Source of the DNA: Flagellimonas olearia
Lineage (GTDB): Bacteria > Bacteroidota > Bacteroidia > Flavobacteriales > Flavobacteriaceae
Reading direction: 5' to 3'
Length of the DNA: 64,000 nt
Assembly (NCBI RefSeq): GCF_009184425.1
Contig: NZ_WELG01000001.1
Location: 661,033 to 725,032, forward strand
The translations under genes were made by a program, and so were the position numbers. How positions within the stretch are numbered: position 1 is the stretch's first letter; every line of letters starts with the position of its first letter. This document shows, piece by piece, positions 60,924 to 64,000 of this stretch. Below the pieces are notes generated by a model. The model ran no database searches, had not been told where the DNA came from, and saw only the letters and a program-made list of their open reading frames with translations.

Positions 60924-61886
60924 GTGGGAAAGTTTTTTAAGCGTATCGTTTTTTATGGTTTCATAATATTTATCGCCATGGAAGTTTTGGTTCGTTTGTT
61001 CCATTTATACAATGATACGCCCGATTGGAATCTTGCAAAGGACAATACTTACAAACGAGTTCCCGGACAGACCGGTTATGCGGTTTATGGCAATAGAAGG
61101 CAGGTAATGGCCCCATATAGGATCAATAGTTCCGGATATAATTCCTTTAGGGATTTTGACCCTGTTGAGGATGAGATTGAAATTGCCATTTTTGGAGATT
61201 CTTTTATTGAAGGGTTTCATCAAGATTATAGGAATTCCTTGGGTAAAAAAGTGGAAAGAGGATTGTCCAATGTCCAGGTCTACGAATATGGCCATTCTAA
61301 TTTTGATTTAGCCGATGTAATGTACTTGGTGAATACCAATACATCTGACATGGACAAGATTGATTTTATTGTTTACGCTATTGATTATGAGTATGACTTG
61401 ATGAGGGACACATACAAGGTGGTTCCAAGAAAAGTAGTTTTTCCCTTATTGAGGCATTCTAAATTTTTGGTTTATTTATTGGACATTGGGATGATAGACC
61501 AAATAAAGAAGGTTTTGAGAAAATGGAATGTTGGACAAGCTCCCAGAGAAGGTGTGGGGAAAAAGATTGATAGGGATAGCCTATTTTTACACAATTTTAA
61601 GACTTTGACCAACAAGTATGGATTGGAAAAGAAAAAAGTTGCTTTTTTGCTTGACGGTCGCCATACCTCAGACCAATTTTTGAAATACTTATCCGACAAC
61701 GGAATACAAATTATTGATTATGGTTTGGCTTTCCAAGTTTCCGAAGATCAAGGCGTTCCAACGACGCTTATATATGACCAACATTGGAATGACCATGGTA
61801 GAGAGCTCATTGCTGAACAAATCATTGATTATTTCAATAAAAAGAACCAATACAATAGCTTTAAGCAGAAAAAAAGTGCAGAATAA
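60924..61886 (+). CDS. SGNH-hydrolase-like protein, probable O-acetyltransferase partner of MBOAT
   Basis: 320 residues from a GTG at 60924, 4 bp after the MBOAT stop and preceded by AAGG. A GTG at 60882 would overlap the MBOAT gene by 38 bp. Signal anchor RIVFYGFIIFIAMEVLVRLF, then FGDSFIEGFHQDY (nucleophile Ser) and YDQHWNDHGREL (Asp and His in the DxxH arrangement): the triad layout of AlgX/AlgJ-type acetyltransferases. Periplasmic. Whether it transfers acetyl to the same glycan that is carbamoylated is inference. Confidence 0.82.
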   Translation: MGKFFKRIVFYGFIIFIAMEVLVRLFHLYNDTPDWNLAKDNTYKRVPGQTGYAVYGNRRQVMAPYRINSSGYNSFRDFDPVEDEIEIAIFGDSFIEGFHQDYRNSLGKKVERGLSNVQVYEYGHSNFDLADVMYLVNTNTSDMDKIDFIVYAIDYEYDLMRDTYKVVPRKVVFPLLRHSKFLVYLLDIGMIDQIKKVLRKWNVGQAPREGVGKKIDRDSLFLHNFKTLTNKYGLEKKKVAFLLDGRHTSDQFLKYLSDNGIQIIDYGLAFQVSEDQGVPTTLIYDQHWNDHGRELIAEQIIDYFNKKNQYNSFKQKKSAE

Positions 61887-61892
61887 ATATAT

Positions 61893-63125
61893 ATGAATCC
61901 ATTTGTTCAAAAAGAATTTACTTCAAAATGGGTAAAGTTTTTTTCCAATAACAGGAAGCCTTATCATTTTGATTTCCTTAGTCCGGTGCCTTTTGTAAGG
62001 AGTAAGGCTCGATATATTTTTTATAATGTAGGGCGGAATATCACAAATGGTCTGACCTATAAACTCAACGAAAAATTTCAGGACTATAGGAAAAAGGTAT
62101 TTTTATTATATGATGTGATTTCTTATCAAGAAGAGTCGGGAAACAGTCTTCCTAAAGGTATTGGCATCAAGAAAGTAAGACAATATAAAGGGTATTTAAC
62201 AAGACTTTCAAGATATACTGATTTCGATGATTTCTTTTTAAGCCACTATTCTTCATCTTCGAGGATGAAGTTGCGGAAGAATGAACGTAAGCTCAATACT
62301 AACTTTTCTGTAGACTATAAGATTGTTTATGGCGAAATTGACAAAGATTCATACCATGAATTAATGGACCGTCTTTTTGAGTTAATTGATCATAGGTTCA
62401 AAACTCTTAGAATAGACAATGACATCATCAACAAAAAGGAGTATTATCGAGAGCTTTTTTATGACATGATCTTGGCTAAAAAAGCAATCATCCATATGAT
62501 ATGTCATAATGATCTTCCCATAGCGATTTCCCTTTCATTTATTTCGGGGGATACATTACTCTATGCCATAAACACTTTTGATACGAGGTATCGTAGATAT
62601 AATTTAGGTCATTTAGCCATTGTGAATATGGTTAAATGGTGTTTTGCCAATAATATGCAGATTCTGGACCATTCCAAAGGTACTTATGACTATAAGCTGA
62701 GATGGGCTAATGAATCATATTTCTTTGAGAATCATATATTATATGATCGCCATTCAATGAAGTGTAGAATGACGGCCACAATGATGGCTAAATATTTTAC
62801 GTTTAAACAGCAACTAAGGAATAAAAAAATAAACGAAACTTATGTAAAGCTCAGGTTTAAGTTGAATCCAAAAAGGAATGCCGTTAAGGATGGGGAAAAC
62901 ATAAAGCTGGTAGATTTAAAGGAGAAAAGTATAAATGATAACGATTATGATATTCTGTCAAACAAAGAAGTGCACAAACTTGATATTGCAAGCGTCGTTT
63001 ATGATTTGATTTATTCAAATCCCCAATCTATGGATAATGTCAAGGTACTTAAGCGAAAAGAAAATTGTTGGGAATATATAGTGCTTGCAAAGGGGATACG
63101 AAAAAAAATAATGAGGACTGTTTGA
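61893..63125 (+). CDS. FemAB/GNAT-fold transferase (BioF2/CelD-like)
   Basis: 410 residues. YTDFDDFFLSHYSSSSRMKLRKNERKL (about 108-135) and IHMICHNDLPIAISLSFISGDTLLYAINTFDTRYRRYNLGHLAIVNMVKWC, then LDHSKGTYDYKLRWANE (about 265) are the CelD/BioF2 acetyltransferase pattern seen in polysaccharide loci. The last 100 residues are lysine-rich and AT-rich in codon use. Acyl donor and acceptor unknown. Six bp after the SGNH gene. Confidence 0.8.
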   Translation: MNPFVQKEFTSKWVKFFSNNRKPYHFDFLSPVPFVRSKARYIFYNVGRNITNGLTYKLNEKFQDYRKKVFLLYDVISYQEESGNSLPKGIGIKKVRQYKGYLTRLSRYTDFDDFFLSHYSSSSRMKLRKNERKLNTNFSVDYKIVYGEIDKDSYHELMDRLFELIDHRFKTLRIDNDIINKKEYYRELFYDMILAKKAIIHMICHNDLPIAISLSFISGDTLLYAINTFDTRYRRYNLGHLAIVNMVKWCFANNMQILDHSKGTYDYKLRWANESYFFENHILYDRHSMKCRMTATMMAKYFTFKQQLRNKKINETYVKLRFKLNPKRNAVKDGENIKLVDLKEKSINDNDYDILSNKEVHKLDIASVVYDLIYSNPQSMDNVKVLKRKENCWEYIVLAKGIRKKIMRTV

Positions 63126-63137
63126 GTAAAGATTGAA

Positions 63138-64000
63138 ATGATGGAAAAAGGAAAATTTGTTATTTCCCTTGATTTTGAGATTTATTGGGGGGTTCGTGAC
63201 AAAAGAACACTTCAAGACTATGGGGAATCGTTGAAAAAAGTTCATGAGATTGTACCCAGAATGTTAAAATATTTTGATCAATATGGTGCAAGGGCAACTT
63301 TTGCGACAGTTGGATTTTTATTTGCCAAAACCAAAAAGGAACTTCTTGAATTTAGCCCAAAGAAAAAACCCGATTATCAAGACAATAATTTGTCGCCTTA
63401 TGACGATTCATTTATAAAAGTAAAGGAAACCTATAATGATGACCCATACCATTTTGCACCAAATCTTATTAATCTCATTTTAAACCACCAAAATCATGAA
63501 TTAGGTACGCACACCTTTTCTCATTTTTATTGTCTTGAACATGGACAATCGTCCGAAGACTTCAGAAATGATCTTGAGGCTGCTATAGGGATTTCAGCCA
63601 AATATGGCAATCAGATTAAATCAATTGTATTTCCAAGAAACCAAGTTAATATGTCTTATTTGGATATTTGTGAAGAACTGGGAGTCGTATCGTACCGAGG
63701 AACAGAGAAAGTTTGGTTTAACAGAGCAGATAGTGAGGCTGATACAAGTTTATTCAAGAAAATATTTAGAACGCTTGACTGCTACTTAAATATATCAGGA
63801 TATCATACCTATTCAATGAATGAGGTAGCGAAGGTGTTTCCATATAATATTAGATCAAGTAGATTTTTGAGGCCTTATAATTCCAAATTGGGCTTTTTGG
63901 AGTTTTTGAAATTGAATAGGATAAAACGGGCTATGACGCATGCAGCCAAGAAAGGTGAGATTTTCCACCTTTGGTGGCATCCTCATAATTTTGGAAATAA
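63138..64000 (+). CDS. polysaccharide deacetylase family protein, 3' end outside window
   Basis: 287 codons seen, open at the right edge. NodB fold: VISLDFEIYWGV (catalytic/metal Asp), RATFATVGFLF, LGTHTFSHFYC (metal H-x3-H), KSIVFPRNQVNMSYL (active-site Arg) and HLWWHPHNFG (second His) are all present, in the order of the polysaccharide deacetylases found in capsule loci. Starts 12 bp after the transferase gene; a second ATG follows directly. Removes N-acetyl groups from sugar chains; substrate unknown. Confidence 0.88.
   Translation, partial: MMEKGKFVISLDFEIYWGVRDKRTLQDYGESLKKVHEIVPRMLKYFDQYGARATFATVGFLFAKTKKELLEFSPKKKPDYQDNNLSPYDDSFIKVKETYNDDPYHFAPNLINLILNHQNHELGTHTFSHFYCLEHGQSSEDFRNDLEAAIGISAKYGNQIKSIVFPRNQVNMSYLDICEELGVVSYRGTEKVWFNRADSEADTSLFKKIFRTLDCYLNISGYHTYSMNEVAKVFPYNIRSSRFLRPYNSKLGFLEFLKLNRIKRAMTHAAKKGEIFHLWWHPHNFGN

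Overview
The window reads as a chromosomal segment from a marine-type Flavobacteriaceae member, probably near Muricauda/Allomuricauda (genus is inference). The signs are a PorP/SprF protein beside an OmpA protein and a type B T9SS-sorted adhesin, Bacteroidetes-type promoters (TAnnTTTG -7 boxes), almost no Shine-Dalgarno sequences, bacillithiol synthesis (bshA) and a GH3/serine-hydrolase fusion typical of the phylum. I see no rRNA, tRNA, CRISPR array, insertion sequence or phage genes. Coding density is high.

Layout. 1-3995 (minus): a giant secreted cadherin-like adhesin that runs off the left edge, with a small DUF4347-like protein just upstream. 4462-5058 (minus): a Crp/Fnr regulator flanked on both sides by near-textbook TTGA-N6-TCAA boxes. 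5388-12536 (plus): an amino-sugar operon with AgaS isomerase, two PfkB kinases, a class II tagatose/fructose-bisphosphate aldolase, an amidohydrolase and a Tat-exported GH109-type protein, followed by a DeoR/AgaR-type regulator; this looks like PTS-independent N-acetylgalactosamine use. 12606-19130 (minus): a tight five-gene operon with D-amino acid aminotransferase, N-acyl-D-amino acid deacylase, M20 peptidase and two S12 serine hydrolases, pointing to D-amino acid peptide salvage. 19298-20434: a lipoprotein formylglycine-generating enzyme without a sulfatase nearby. 20460-26158 (minus): the adhesin/PorP/OmpA surface trio.

26364-36014 holds smaller units: a CAP lipoprotein, a nucleotidase, two alpha/beta hydrolases around a VanX-type D,D-dipeptidase, a methyltransferase/AI-2E transporter/DUF4159 operon, a DUF1223 protein, and tsaD-tfoX-like-rsmE. 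From 36 kb to 57.6 kb the content is mainly core: tamB (with no normal start codon), pfkA-gap, a BadF/BadG-type sugar kinase, ridA, lptD, a cell-wall amidase, an MCE/MlaD protein, a two-gene membrane Fe-S oxidoreductase, a conserved protein of unknown function, the GH3-serine hydrolase fusion, bshA, a small lipoprotein and an OmpA protein.

57765-64000 (plus) is a visibly more AT-rich surface-glycan decoration cluster: carbamoyltransferase, MBOAT O-acyltransferase, SGNH hydrolase-like protein, FemAB/GNAT-like transferase and a polysaccharide deacetylase cut by the right edge.

The best candidates for something new are the pairing of the Crp/Fnr regulator with the two boxes around it, the PTS-free GalNAc cluster with unassigned kinase and deacetylase steps, and the D-amino acid salvage operon.
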